A stretch of 64,000 bases of DNA from Trichoplax sp. H2 (GCA_003344405.1 NOWV01000066.1:186001-250000), one strand, 5' to 3'. Shown: positions 48,760 to 59,604, numbered from the stretch's first letter. Notes: generated from the sequence alone by a model not told the origin. Numbers and translations: made by a program.

Positions 48760-50162
48760 AGTTAATAACTTCCTAAGAAGAAAAGTAAATCACTTTCTTG
48801 TAGTCATCATACAGTTTCTACAATCGTAAAGACAGTTATCCGTTTTTAATGTGAAAGAAGGGTCAATTGGATCTATAACCCAAAATTAGGAAAGTAAACT
48901 TGACCCTGTGTACCGAATATTGCGCTTACTAAAAGTACGAATAGTATTATTCTTTTGACAATTAATTGAATACGTTCATCAGGTATAACGTAGATAAAGT
49001 TAAATTAAGCTGAATAGGCATAATGAGAATTATAGTATTGGACTTACCTCCACTGTATTTATTTTGATCCTTGTAATTATAATTAGTCGAAATCTATCTG
49101 CAATAAGCTACCTTCCTACGCCTTCACTTGCCTGATATGAAATAGAAATATGTTATTTACTGTAGCAAGATATTACATTATACTGATATCCATTTCCATA
49201 TCTAAAAATGATTCCTGAAAAATTTTGGAGTACTGTATAAAAGTGTCCTTTTGCTAGGCGATTCCACATACCAATGGCGTATAAACAAATTCTGACTATG
49301 CTACTTTAAGCTGATTTACTAGAATTTTATATGTTTCATACAGTACATACCCAATTTGCCGATACGTTTATTTCCTTCAGTTGATAATACAGTATTGTTA
49401 TTGCTGTGTAAGTGCAGATTGCAAGCTAGTCTTCACGTACGAGAATACTCATGAATACCACCAGTACTGTATATGGAAGAACTAAAGTTAGAAACTAACA
49501 CTATCTAAACAGAATTGTGCACCTTCACTATTTTAAGAAATTTCCGATGTAACTTCATTAATTAATCAAGGTTAAATGACTTCCTCCATACATGTACTGT
49601 ATTTACTGTATAATACGCGTATATCCTAAGGTGAACCTCGATAGAGTCAGGGATGAAATATTGTTATGTACGCCGATTTATTTTCATATTATTATTTATT
49701 AATAAATACATGATATAGGTATACTGTAGTAAACGAATATTTTCTCTGCTTACAGTAATCACCCTGCTTCAAGTACTGCTGTGTAGTATAAGATGTCCAG
49801 TATAATTGCAGTGGCACTTTTGCGAACTCTGTGCAATTTGTAACGGTATCCTAGTAACGGTTCGGATGGGAGGACGGCCGTAGCAATGATTTGGTACAAT
49901 CATGGTCGTGCACAGTGTACAATGTACGGTAGGGTACAGTATAATCCTGCTCTGGCAGTGCGTTGTACAGTACTGTACACTGTCCGCTGTGCTGTCAGGT
50001 CAGCAGTGACATTATTTTTGCTAATATTCCTAACTACTATTCACAGTGCACTCTGCGATACGGTAGACCATGTTGGCAAAACTAATGTCACCCAAACAGC
50101 GAATGACGGACGTTGAACAGTACGGATCGCCTGCAATTTAAATACTGGACCCAGGATCAGCC
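48760..50162. promoter_or_regulatory. Shared 5' region of divergent CCDC83 and MEAF6
   Basis: 1.4 kb between the two starts. A dense TACAGTAC/GTACTGTAC cluster at 49907-49985 is 180-290 bp upstream of the MEAF6 start. Isolated motifs occur at 49340, 49390, 49462 and 49595. The CCDC83 side has only these isolated motifs, the nearest about 580 bp from its ATG. Confidence 0.4.
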
Positions 50163-50198
50163 ATGCCAGAATACGCTTGCGCCGTGGTCTGGATTAAA

Positions 50199-52535
50199 AT
50201 GGCGGCAACCAAAGATCTCAAGAACGAGCTTGCGGATCTCATTAAAAAGAAGATAACTTTAACGGTAACCTTTACTCTATGTTATTTCTTTAAAAATTCT
50301 ATGCTCTTATCGTCCCTGTATATCGAATCTTTCTCAATATTCAATGATTGATCCAGGATAGCAATAAGTGAACGTTTTTCACTCAATGTAAAGAGCAATT
50401 TCCCCCCCAAAAACAGTCACTACAGTGATGGACAATGCGTTAAGACCAGTACAGTACGGTACGGTACTGGAAACGATTGTGGTCCTGCTCGTAGTATCAC
50501 TAGTATGGTCTACAAGGTACTTACATAAACTCACTCCCTGCTACAGTATGAGGTTGTCCAACAGTAGTCTTCAGTCCAGGACAATAATCATTACTTCAAG
50601 GACCCAATTCAGTCCTTACTGCAGCATTTCTCTCGTTGAAAGAGAATCTTTCTTACCAATTTTGATCCAATTCTATTGATGTACGTTGGTGAGATGGAAA
50701 TTACAACTAAATTTGTGAATTATAAAGGCAAATCGTGGATTATACTGCTGTAATACCCAGTTCTCCTTGAGAAATAGTGCTATTTTACTGTAGTATATCA
50801 CCTTTATTGTTAGTCGAGTAGTGCATCGAAGCAAAGCAATATAACAGGGAATGGAGACGAAGTAGCAGGAATCAACGTGAAAAAACGACTTCTATGAATG
50901 CTGTAGAGTACAGTGCAATAGACATCAACAACCACATCAATAGAGAATAGGAGTAGTCCTTCTCAGGCAGTGATGAACTTTCAATCTTTGCAGCATATCC
51001 ATTACAGTAGAAAAGGAACTGATTCCAAGTTTTACATCAAAATCTTGACCTAGCCATATTAATAACAGTCTCGTGCAGAAGAAGTTCTAATCAAGACTAT
51101 CAAATCATTCAGAATAAAATAAATAAAATGTAGTGCTGTACCACTGCTGGTTGATGTAGCTACAACACAACGCAATAGGATTCGACAGTAGTCGACTGCA
51201 TATATGGAGATTGTGAAGGTCTACGAGCATAGTGTGCTGTAGGCATATTTAGGCTGCTGAGAGTGATTGCGATAGCTATCAATCTACTGTGAAAGCTCGT
51301 TTCCCTTGCAAGTTCACCTGCAACTAGAAATAGGCTCTATTAGCACAGAAGAGCATAAATCGAGATGCAATCACTTGTTAACGTCAAATTTCAAATTTTG
51401 CTCCTATTAGTAGGCATCGAAATTACTTACAAGTCCAATAGATTTTCCATTCCGTAACCTAAACGTTATGAGCAAATTTCTTTGACGTCTTGTAACACTA
51501 TAACCTTGTTGAGTCCATTACAGCTTGTTATTTTATTGCGGATTTCTAGATATCACACACTACGCTATATACATTTCTACGTTCACAATTTCAATTGATT
51601 TTCAATAACTAGGAGGACTTGAATAATTTAGAGAAGCAAATCTATAATTTTGAAAGCAGCTATTTGGAAGATACATACCTCTATGGCAATGTCATTAGAG
51701 GATGGGACCGTTTTCTTGCTAATAATAAGTAAGAATAAGAGTGATAAATGATTTTGTTCTACTATTGCTAATGAATCTTCTGCAAGACATTGTATGTATA
51801 GAAGCAACAGTAAATCCTCTTACCTTTCTGATTGAATATATCCTACTAATAAGTAATTAATTTTGATGGCTTTTATTGCCAAACTTACCAAGATGTCTCC
51901 CTCAGGCACTCTAGTGTATTGTATAATTAATCACGGTACATCAACAAGGAGCTTCTGTTATTTGCAGATCAATCTCAAACAAATATTTCTGCAATTCTAG
52001 ATCCACGAATCAAAAAATCGAAAGACGAAACCGTAAATTTAAAGAAAGTGAAAGACTATTCTCCAAGTCTTCCGTCACATCAAGACACAATCTGGTAAAT
52101 GAATATATTTTAGCCACCTCCTAACGTGACAACTTTCAACTTGTCACGAAACTTCATACTGATACATTATGATTTTATAGATAAACCCACTCACACAAGA
52201 GCTCAACAATGAAAATGGTTAGTTATAACATTACTGTAATCTTTAACCTTGATAAACTTCTACATGCTGGCTTTCCTTGCAAATAGAAAATTTAAAATCT
52301 CCTTCCTCATAACATTAGCTGAACCAGTTGTACCTGAAACTGTTAGCCATCAAGTAGAAACTAAAGAACCAGTTCTACCCGAAGAAGAACGTAAAACAGT
52401 TGATAGTAAAGAAAGTAAGTCAATTGCAATAGAATTCGAGTGCATTTTCGCTTTAAGCAATGTTTTCACACAGTTCTTGGTTATTATCGTATTGGTAGAT
52501 ATATCACAGAAGAAAAAGCGAAAAAATCGTCATAA
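50199..52535 (+). CDS. MEAF6: MEAF6/Eaf6, subunit of MYST histone acetyltransferase complexes (155 aa)
   Basis: Exons: 50199-50264, 51613-51728, 51968-52094, 52181-52217, 52319-52414, 52510-52535. Exon 1 gives [18 protein letters not shown], matching the RRELAELVKRK segment of MEAF6. Exon 2 gives [30 protein letters not shown] (shown in parts: [24 protein letters not shown]), nearly identical to the Eaf6 core. Exon 3 gives [20 protein letters not shown], almost identical to the human [20 protein letters not shown]. The tail is Pro/Glu-rich and ends with a basic KEKAKKSS. MEAF6 is a shared subunit of NuA4/TIP60, HBO1 and MOZ complexes, contributing a coiled coil to the HAT module. An in-frame ATG at 50163 would add 12 residues; I prefer 50199 because of family alignment. 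The tail frame is uncertain: an alternative register reads [10 protein letters not shown], resembling the human tail, but does not follow the exon 5 phase. Confidence 0.92.
50265..51612 (+). other. First intron of MEAF6
   Basis: 1.35 kb. An open frame at 50425-50679 with a hydrophobic start has no counterpart in the family and is treated as chance. A poly-C tract (CCCCCCCC) lies at about 50402-50408. Confidence 0.6.
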
Positions 52536-55500
52536 CAAGTAAGCGCTATAAATTGACTAGACTTTATGATTCGTTATACATGTTGTATTTATGTTATACG
52601 TATATATATATATATATCCAATTCAAATTTCACGTTGATTTACATGCTATTATAATCAATGACAATGTATCTTCCTTTGATCTTAGATCCGAAGAGAAAC
52701 TAAAGAAAAAAATTGCGCGCGTTGGAGCACAAAACGACGTCCATCAGGTTATTTCTTCTGTTCTGTATTTCACCATACAGTGACTGTTACTCATTTTTTT
52801 ATGTAATGATACTTTAGGAAGATTAGTATGAATTCCTGTTATCGGAGGCGATATTCCACTGGCTAACCATGACATTGCGTATCTCTCTCTCTCTTCCTGG
52901 TGTTAGAATGTCCTGAATGATTAATGCGCTATTACCAATAATTATTGTTATTGATAATATTGAAAATATTTTCAATGCAAGACGTGAGAATTATGTAAAT
53001 ATTTTATAAAATGATAGACTGAACAGTGCATTATCTTGGAGATCTATTACTAATTGCACAAGATCGTGTATTTGTCTTTAATGTATACAGATATTTTGTG
53101 CGTATTGCACGACAGTGATCTTTGTTAATTAAAACTAGATCGCATTTTTAATGATTTGCTACATCACTTAGTGTATGTATTGCACCCATGCAGTTATAAA
53201 GTAATAGAAATTGTAGCCCTGACTAGCTTATTTAAATTATTATGGAGCACTCAATGAAATAAATAAAACGGAAATACTGTATATTGCTGAGTTAACAGAT
53301 GAAAAGTTTCTGAAGTTATTTGTGCTTGGCTATGGAAATTTTGGTGAAATCAACAAAACCCCTTTTCAAAGTAAAATAAATCTTCAATCTATATCGGTAA
53401 TCTTTTAGAGTGCGCGCACTATTCTCAAGTATAAGCTCGGGGCAAAAACTTTGTGCGTTTGCAATCCTTAAAGCGCGGTTCCAGAAGCAGTTCGGTACGA
53501 AACTATGACACATTGGTACAACTGATTTTCAAATCTAATTATCAATCTCACACCTTGTATGTTCATCTATCGTATTAAGCAACCATACAATATTTTCTTA
53601 TGGAGATATTACAAGTACGTATTTTAGGCTACCGTAGTACTGAAAGCAAATACTGTATGAGTGCAGGTAAACATTGCGCTAGCTAATAATTAACTTAAAG
53701 CGTATAGACCAATTATGAAAGCTTACATAATATTTCGTAGATATGATTTTCATTTCATTGATTTCTTAATGAAGAACAATCAAATTTGTAAGTATAGTTG
53801 GAGCTATGTTGAGCACATTCATTAATCAGATTGTGAAAGTACTAAATTCAGGTTTCACTAAAGCATCTTATTCAAATCAAATTTTTAAAAACCTACTACC
53901 TGGCTAATCTCACAAATTATTTATCAGCTGCAAATACGATGGACCGTTTTTTCTTTCGAAATAGAACTGTTAACGAAGTTTTTGATCTTTGAATATGAGC
54001 CTACATGTATATGCTAAATCGGAAAGATAGCTTTTAGTTTTCAGATATTGCCTGCTATAAAATCATAACTTGACTTGCCCAGCAGGCTAAATTTATCAGT
54101 CAAGATGAACATCTTGGCAAACTGTATTTTAGCGTAGGCCAAATTGGAAATATTTAGTTCATCGCTTGCATTTTTATAGACCTTTATTCCCATTCATAAC
54201 CCTCTAAATTGGCTTAAAATCACTTCTTACACAATACAGATTCGATTATATGAACATAAGAACAGCTATTCCAGCTGACAATCCTATAAATACATATACT
54301 TACAATACATTGCAAATTTAAAGTCTTAATATTACAACAAACCTATTGATAGATCATATGAATTATATATAGGCCCTGTGCACTATCTCTATAATACTAT
54401 GTAAACCAGTGGTAAATAATTCAATTATACATTATGATTTACTTTGAAATTCAATATTCAATTATAAAACGATTTGGCCATCATGAAATTTATGAAAGCA
54501 GCGATGGTTTACAAGACAATGCAAATATCAGCATGTTCTAACTATTCATTTCACAGGTGAGTCTAGTGTATCCAATTATTGTAGTATTTGTACGATACAT
54601 GAAAGCTCAATAACTTCGATTGAGAAGTATTTTAAAAACAAACTAACGCTATAGGATGTTAATTAACGTAGTGTTATTAATTGTCAATCAACTTTATCGC
54701 AGAATCTGAAAAGATCACAATATACGTGCACAGTCATAAAACAAGCATATCTACAGTATTAGAATGGTGATAACATTTGATTAAATTAAAATTTATCTCA
54801 TCTCGCTTCAATAATAATATACATTTATTACAAGCTGCAAGCCGTTCGCTAGGTTTGTCATTGTACCATATAGAATTAATATATGCATCAAATGGCGTAC
54901 CACGCTTGATAGAGAATTCAATGGCAATAAAAATTTTGTATTTACGGTGAAAATTCCAGGTTTGAATAAAATAAAAATAATAATACAAAAAGTCCGTATA
55001 GTGACATACATACTATAAAGGACAGAAGCATAAGGTATTAATTTCATTTCAAGTATCTAGCAAGCAGTTATCAACTTACTAGATTACGAGCTACTAGGTA
55101 GAAATTTTATCTTGATAGTGGTCCAATTTACAGGCATAACAGAATAGTAATAAATCAGTCTGTTTGGTATTATTGCAGGTAATAGTACTGTAAGGAAAGT
55201 TTTACTACACCATAAGAGTGTAATACAACCTCTTTCGCTTCTTAACATAATCGATATTGAGCGTATAGTATATCAAGGTCGTATTCAGCTTGAATTGGTA
55301 CAATACAATTTATACATTTATGTAATTCATAAAAATAGCTCAGATAGTACCAGCCGTATCTGATTGATACTATTATAACAATAGTTTTACAGAGTTTAAG
55401 TCCATAAAATTGGATCTCTTTTTAACATATAGGAGGTATTGGTCCCAGTCCTCTTTCAAATCCAAAAACTGGATATTGATACAAATACTACAGAGTGGCA

Positions 55501-55613
55501 GAGCTTGTTGTCTACTACAATCCTATACCAATGGTGGATATATTGTATTATCTCTTTTTCAAGCGTTAGTAGTCGCTATCAGCCAGTCTGAAGATTAATC
55601 TATGACAATCCTA
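52536..55613. other. Intergenic stretch
   Basis: 3.1 kb. Holds an (AT)n run at about 52601-52616 and a possible extra MEAF6-like 3' exon at 52693-52783 (Lys-rich, acceptor ATCTTAG) that does not resemble the human C-terminus. A minus-strand 65-codon frame at 53316-53513 is not recognised. Overlapping minus-strand frames at 54734-55047 look like chance. Confidence 0.45.
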
Positions 55614-56894
55614 TTAAGAATCTGGATCCGGATCCAGTACACGTGTAAACCAACAATGCTCAGTTTTCATCATTGCATGTGCTAAAAGATTCATCCGTAT
55701 ATGTTGATTAGCAGAAGCAATATTGTTAATGACAAGATAGCCGTTGACATCGTGCCGCGTGTAATGGATGACTTTCTTCTGTAAGATAGGCCACTTTAGA
55801 TGAAATCGTTTATTATGAATTAAATCAATGCCACACTTTCTAGCCAGCAAACCAAGGTAGATACCATCGGAACATTGTAGCAAAGGAACAGAATCTGATG
55901 CAATGATTAAATCTCGAGCAACATCACGACTCATGACCGTCCCATAACCTTGAAAAAATGGAGGATAATAATTGCCAGGAAATTCTACTTTGGAAGCATA
56001 TTTTGGATCATATGGATCACGATTAGGAACATGAAAACGCCAATCGTGTTCAACCTGACCATGCCATAATCGGCTGAGTTTACGTCTTATAATTAGCCAA
56101 CCCAGAAATTCAAACATCCGCGGAGCATTGACAAAAGCGTTATCATTACCTTTATACAAAAATAAGGGCTGGCAATAAATATAACTCCAATGAATACCCA
56201 TTAACGTCTTCCTGGACATGTTGCGCTCATTGTCGACAAAATCGCCAAGTAATAAATCTTGATATTGCTTATATTCGGCTTGTAATTGTGCATCGCCATC
56301 TTGTATACCAGTCGATCCAATGGAGAAGATGACCCGCCAAGCGTTTGGTGCTCCATAGATTTCGGTAAAGCGTTTGCCATTACCCCATGATCGACGAATA
56401 GCTTTACGTAATTCGAAATTTTCAGGTTTACTATTAATAACTAGCATGACAATGGCTTGCGATGTACAAGGAGCTGGCGTATACTTGGTGACATGATTGA
56501 TTTGAACCGGTTGACGAGGACCGGGTAATAATCGAATGGTAATGTGGCGAGGAAATTTACAACGCTTTGCTTTACCAAGGACATGCTTTGGTGCAGTCAT
56601 ATTAAAAGGTCTTCGAATGAATTTTGTCACCTTGGATGTCTTCTTAGAAGAGCCATTCTTCTCCTTGTCTAGTTTAGTATCCTTTTGATGTGCATCAGCC
56701 TTACCTTTATCATTATTATCATGGTTATTACCGTTACTGACTTCATTTTGACCAGCAACCGGCGCACCATCGTTTCCTTTAGCCCCTTGTCTTTGGATCG
56801 GTGTCGACTTTCCCGTGTGCGATACGACAAATATACCCACATAAACGAATAAGCAAATAGTTAAACTTGTGGATAAAACTAAACGTAACCTCAT
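55614..56894 (-). CDS. GT31 (beta-1,3-galactosyl/GlcNAc-transferase) family protein with altered catalytic motifs, 426 aa
   Basis: Single exon. ATG at 56894 gives a short basic N-terminus and a signal anchor (about 4-24), the type II topology of Golgi glycosyltransferases, then a Gly/Asn/Lys-rich stem to about residue 110. The domain follows the GT31 order: LRKAIRRSWG (162-171) for the R-R-x-x-R-x-T-W-G motif, DFVDNERNMSRKTLMGIHW (218-236) for D-x-Y-x-N-L-T-x-K-T, YKGNDNAFVN (247-256) where the family has K-x-DDD-x-F-VN, YYPPFFQGYGTVMSRDVA (309-326) for YPPYCSGGGYVLS, and SDGIYLGLL (342-350) for EDVYVG. The metal-binding DDD is reduced to GNDN and the ED pair to SD, so activity is doubtful or the chemistry altered. 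The start is about 175 bp from a TACAGTAC cluster. Family firm; acceptor unknown. Confidence 0.9.
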   Translation of the reverse strand: MRLRLVLSTSLTICLFVYVGIFVVSHTGKSTPIQRQGAKGNDGAPVAGQNEVSNGNNHDNNDKGKADAHQKDTKLDKEKNGSSKKTSKVTKFIRRPFNMTAPKHVLGKAKRCKFPRHITIRLLPGPRQPVQINHVTKYTPAPCTSQAIVMLVINSKPENFELRKAIRRSWGNGKRFTEIYGAPNAWRVIFSIGSTGIQDGDAQLQAEYKQYQDLLLGDFVDNERNMSRKTLMGIHWSYIYCQPLFLYKGNDNAFVNAPRMFEFLGWLIIRRKLSRLWHGQVEHDWRFHVPNRDPYDPKYASKVEFPGNYYPPFFQGYGTVMSRDVARDLIIASDSVPLLQCSDGIYLGLLARKCGIDLIHNKRFHLKWPILQKKVIHYTRHDVNGYLVINNIASANQHIRMNLLAHAMMKTEHCWFTRVLDPDPDS

Positions 56895-57062
56895 GTTAGT
56901 CAAAAAATACTGGACGATCAAGTCGTTCGATCAATTGGATCAAGTTGAAGATGCCCCTAAATTGGCCCTAATTGCTAACGCACCACCGCCAATGACGACA
57001 AGGACAGCAGTGAAACCATCAGAGTAAAAAGTATTCGAGGAGGATGACGAGTCCTCACGCGC

Positions 57063-57260
57063 AGATCGTCTACAGTACTGTCAGTACAGTGCCTACAGTG
57101 TACAGTATAAGGTATCATACTTCCATACTGTACACTGTACAGGATAGTACTGTGCTCTGCTGTCGTCTTTCCGGTGTCCAGTTGTCCCAGGTGAAATCCG
57201 ATGGTGGAAAAATTGGCAAGAAACTTTTTGAGTTTGGTTTTACTGGACAGTACAGTAAAA
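57063..57260. promoter_or_regulatory. TACAGTAC motif cluster upstream of GT31 gene
   Basis: Overlapping units at 57069-57110, 57127-57155 and 57245-57258, starting 175 bp upstream of the ATG. Open frames in this stretch on both strands arise from the stop-poor motif and are not genes. Confidence 0.4.
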
Positions 57261-58319
57261 GATGAAATTTTCTCTTCTTTCAGCTGGAGATGGAGTTGAT
57301 GGACACTCAGTGGATAGTATAGTGTACTAGTGTACTGCGACCATGCCCAATCTGTTTGTAGAAGGGACGAATCATTCATTGGTGCAAAAAGGACAGTACT
57401 ACTGTCAACTGCAGTCTAGTATTGTACTTTGATACTGGATGAGCCAGTAGACGTAATCATTGTAAAGGATAATTCTCCACACTACTCATCATGACATCAT
57501 GTTGCACTTGTAGGCAATCATTTGGAAATGATCAAGTTATTGCCAAGTTAAAAGGATGTACTGTATAGTACAAGTACAGTAGGCAAAATAGCACGACTGA
57601 TTGACAAGCAGACTTCAACTAGGGTCAATACAAGTGTACTTAAACAGGTGTAAAGGGTAAACTAGTGATGTCTTGGATCTCCAAACACTCACCACTAGGG
57701 TTACTGGCTGAGCTGTAATATCATCGCTCCAGTACTCATGCACCCAGCAATTAAATGACGTGAGCTTACACGACTAGTTTATTGACTACCTTACAATACT
57801 GAACGTCATCAAATTAGGAATATCATAGACCACATCGATCCTAAATGATTGCCTAATTATAATTCACGACTTGCAATCTTGCAAGAGTAACTCCAACTTC
57901 ATCACTGGAAAAAATGAGCGCTCGGCAACCAGCTCATTCAACAAGAAACAACACAGTTTGACCATGGAATACCGTATTACTGTACTGTATAGTACTGTAC
58001 TCAGTGTACTGTACTAGTCTTGTTGGTCAATGGTAGCGTATGGACAAGACTAGATTACGCGCAACACTTCCAGTACAGTACATGGCACAATATGGCGCCA
58101 GGGTAAGATGATTTTCCAAAGGCATCATACACTACAGTACAGTACTGTATTACGCAGGTTTTCAACCGTGACTTTTGAGGTATTTGGACCGGTCTAGGAC
58201 AATTCGACGTCGACAATTTACCGCTGTACAATGGAGTAGTATAGGATGATATCAATGTAGATTGGATAGGACGACGGTGAATTCCAACACTTTGCAGCGT
58301 TCAATCCTATACACCGTAA

Positions 58320-58339
58320 NNNNNNNNNNNNNNNNNNNN
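58320..58339. other. Assembly gap, 20 N
   Basis: Run of 20 N bases, a scaffold gap of arbitrary size between the two identical contig ends. Confidence 0.99.
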
Positions 58340-58509
58340 CACTGGAAAAAATGAGCGCTCGGCAACCAGCTCATTCAACAAGAAACAACACAGTTTGACC
58401 ATGGAATACCGTATTACTGTACTGTATAGTACTGTACTCAGTGTACTGTACTAGTCTTGTTGGTCAATGGTAGCGTATGGACAAGACTAGATTACGCGCA
58501 ACACTTCCA

Positions 58510-58667
58510 GTACAGTACAGTATGTCTAAGATATTTCAGCCGATAAATTTTAACATCCAAAAACAAATAAATTTCGGAAAGTGAACAAATAATACATCAA
58601 TTGATTTTGCTTGTTAAAATTTATCGGCTGAAATATCTTAGACATACTGTACTGTACAGTACAGTAC
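58510..58667. mobile_element. MITE-like insertion with perfect 46 bp inverted arms
   Basis: Arms 58510-58555 and 58612-58657 are perfect reverse complements (46 bp), separated by a 56 nt AT-rich loop. The inner arm contains TGTCTAAGATATTTCAGCCG and its complement. The companion copy at 57903-58319 lacks 149 nt at this position, leaving only AGTACAGTAC, which is present on both sides of the insertion (58509-58518 and 58658-58667). It is therefore a candidate 10 bp target-site duplication around a 139 bp element. No coding capacity. The exact ends are blurred because the target and the arm tips both consist of TACAGTAC units. Confidence 0.8.
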
Positions 58668-58905
58668 ATGGCACAATATGGCGCCAGGGTAAGATGATTT
58701 TCCAAAGGCATCATACACTACAGTACAGTACTGTATTACGCAGGTTTTCAACCGTGACTTTTGAGGTATTTGGACCGGTCTAGGACAATTCGACGTCGAC
58801 AATTTACCGCTGTACAATGGAGTAGTATAGGATGATATCAATGTAGATTGGATAGGACGACGGTGAATTCCAACACTTTGCAGCGTTCAATCCTATACAC
58901 CGTAA

Positions 58906-59252
58906 AATGAATCGAATGCAATAAACTATCTGCTTTGATATTACGAGGGTGGATTGAATATTTTACGGCGTCAAATTCATTGAATACGGTAAATTATCCG
59001 GTTTCGGTATTGGACACTGTGACGACTTTTGGGCTTTGGAGGTGCAATTTTATCGGTAGGGGTCCCTGTTGACACGGTTGTAAAATATGGCGCACAACTT
59101 TTCAGCCCTTCCAATGCTGTCGGAATCACTGAGGCCAAAAAGGTTTTATCCTTTTTACCTCACCGAGTCGCCTTTTTCACCTAGAGGGCACAGATCGAAT
59201 GGCTACTGCGTTCACCGTACAGCGCGTGGCTGGTTCACTCCACTGAATACTG
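58906..59252. other. Intergenic stretch, less AT-rich
   Basis: A plus-strand frame at about 59021-59185 is open and protein-like (GGAILSVGVPVDTVVKYGAQ) but has no start and no neighbouring exon; not supported as a gene. An overlapping plus-strand frame at 59087-59290 is also unsupported. Confidence 0.4.
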
Positions 59253-59460
59253 TAAAGCGTTCTTCTACATTACTTCAATACGTATGGTAGAAGTCATTGA
59301 AACAAATGAAGATCAAGCTAGTAAAGTGTTCTTCTACATTACTTCATTACGTATGGTAGAAGTCATTGAAACAAATAAAGATAAAGCTAGTAAAGCGTTC
59401 TTCTACATTACTTCAATACGTATGGTAGCAGTCATTGAAACAAACGACGATAAAGCTAGA
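59253..59460. repeat. Three-copy 69 bp tandem repeat, frame-preserving
   Basis: Copies start at 59253, 59322 and 59391, exactly 69 bp apart. Consensus blocks: TAAAG(C/T)GTTCTTCTACATTA, CGTATGGTAG(A/C)AGTCATTGA and AACAAA(T/C)(G/A)A..GAT(C/A)AAGCTAG. Because 69 is divisible by three, one plus-strand frame stays open through all copies, encoding a 23-residue repeat (FFYITSIRMVEVIETNEDQA as core), and runs to TGA at 59604. No start codon or flanking exon supports a gene, but the preserved frame is notable. Confidence 0.85.
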
Positions 59461-59604
59461 GATAGCGGGCCTATTCCACAGGCTTACAGTGCCGTACAGA
59501 TTGCACTACAGTCCTGTACCATTAACTTCGTCGTTCTTAATTTATTTTTTTTTAATCGGTTTATGACTGCAACACCACAGATGCAACTAGAAGTGACGAT
59601 CTGA

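Larger units (their letters stand above)
57903..58905. repeat. Duplicated 417 bp block on both sides of an N gap (likely unmerged contig ends)
   Basis: 57903-58319 and 58340-58905 carry the same sequence in the same order. The first copy ends exactly at the N run and the second begins exactly after it. The second copy is longer by 149 nt because of one insertion (58519-58667). 566 minus 149 equals 417, the length of the first copy. The simplest reading is that two allelic contig ends were placed side by side, not a biological tandem duplication. Confidence 0.9.

Noticed and set aside
52510-52542. [10 protein letters not shown] as the MEAF6 tail, resembling the human HKKRKNKNRHS segment
   Set aside because: The register needs phase 0 at the acceptor, but exon 5 ends in phase 1 with a strong GTAAGT donor. 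Kept as an alternative because a small sequence error could reconcile it.
52693-52783. Lys-rich frame after ATCTTAG as an additional MEAF6 exon
   Set aside because: Only reachable through the rejected tail register, and the sequence does not resemble any MEAF6 C-terminus.
54734-55047. Two overlapping minus-strand frames with hydrophobic stretches
   Set aside because: AT-rich composition (Ile, Tyr, Lys, Asn) as expected by chance; no splice structure, no motif.
56975-57379. 134-codon minus-strand frame upstream of the GT31 gene
   Set aside because: It lacks protein-like composition and covers the TACAGTAC cluster, which is naturally poor in stops; it is 5' flanking sequence.
58055-58841. Two identical 60-67 codon frames in the duplicated block
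   Set aside because: They are read through the palindromic motif and exist twice only because of the contig-end overlap.
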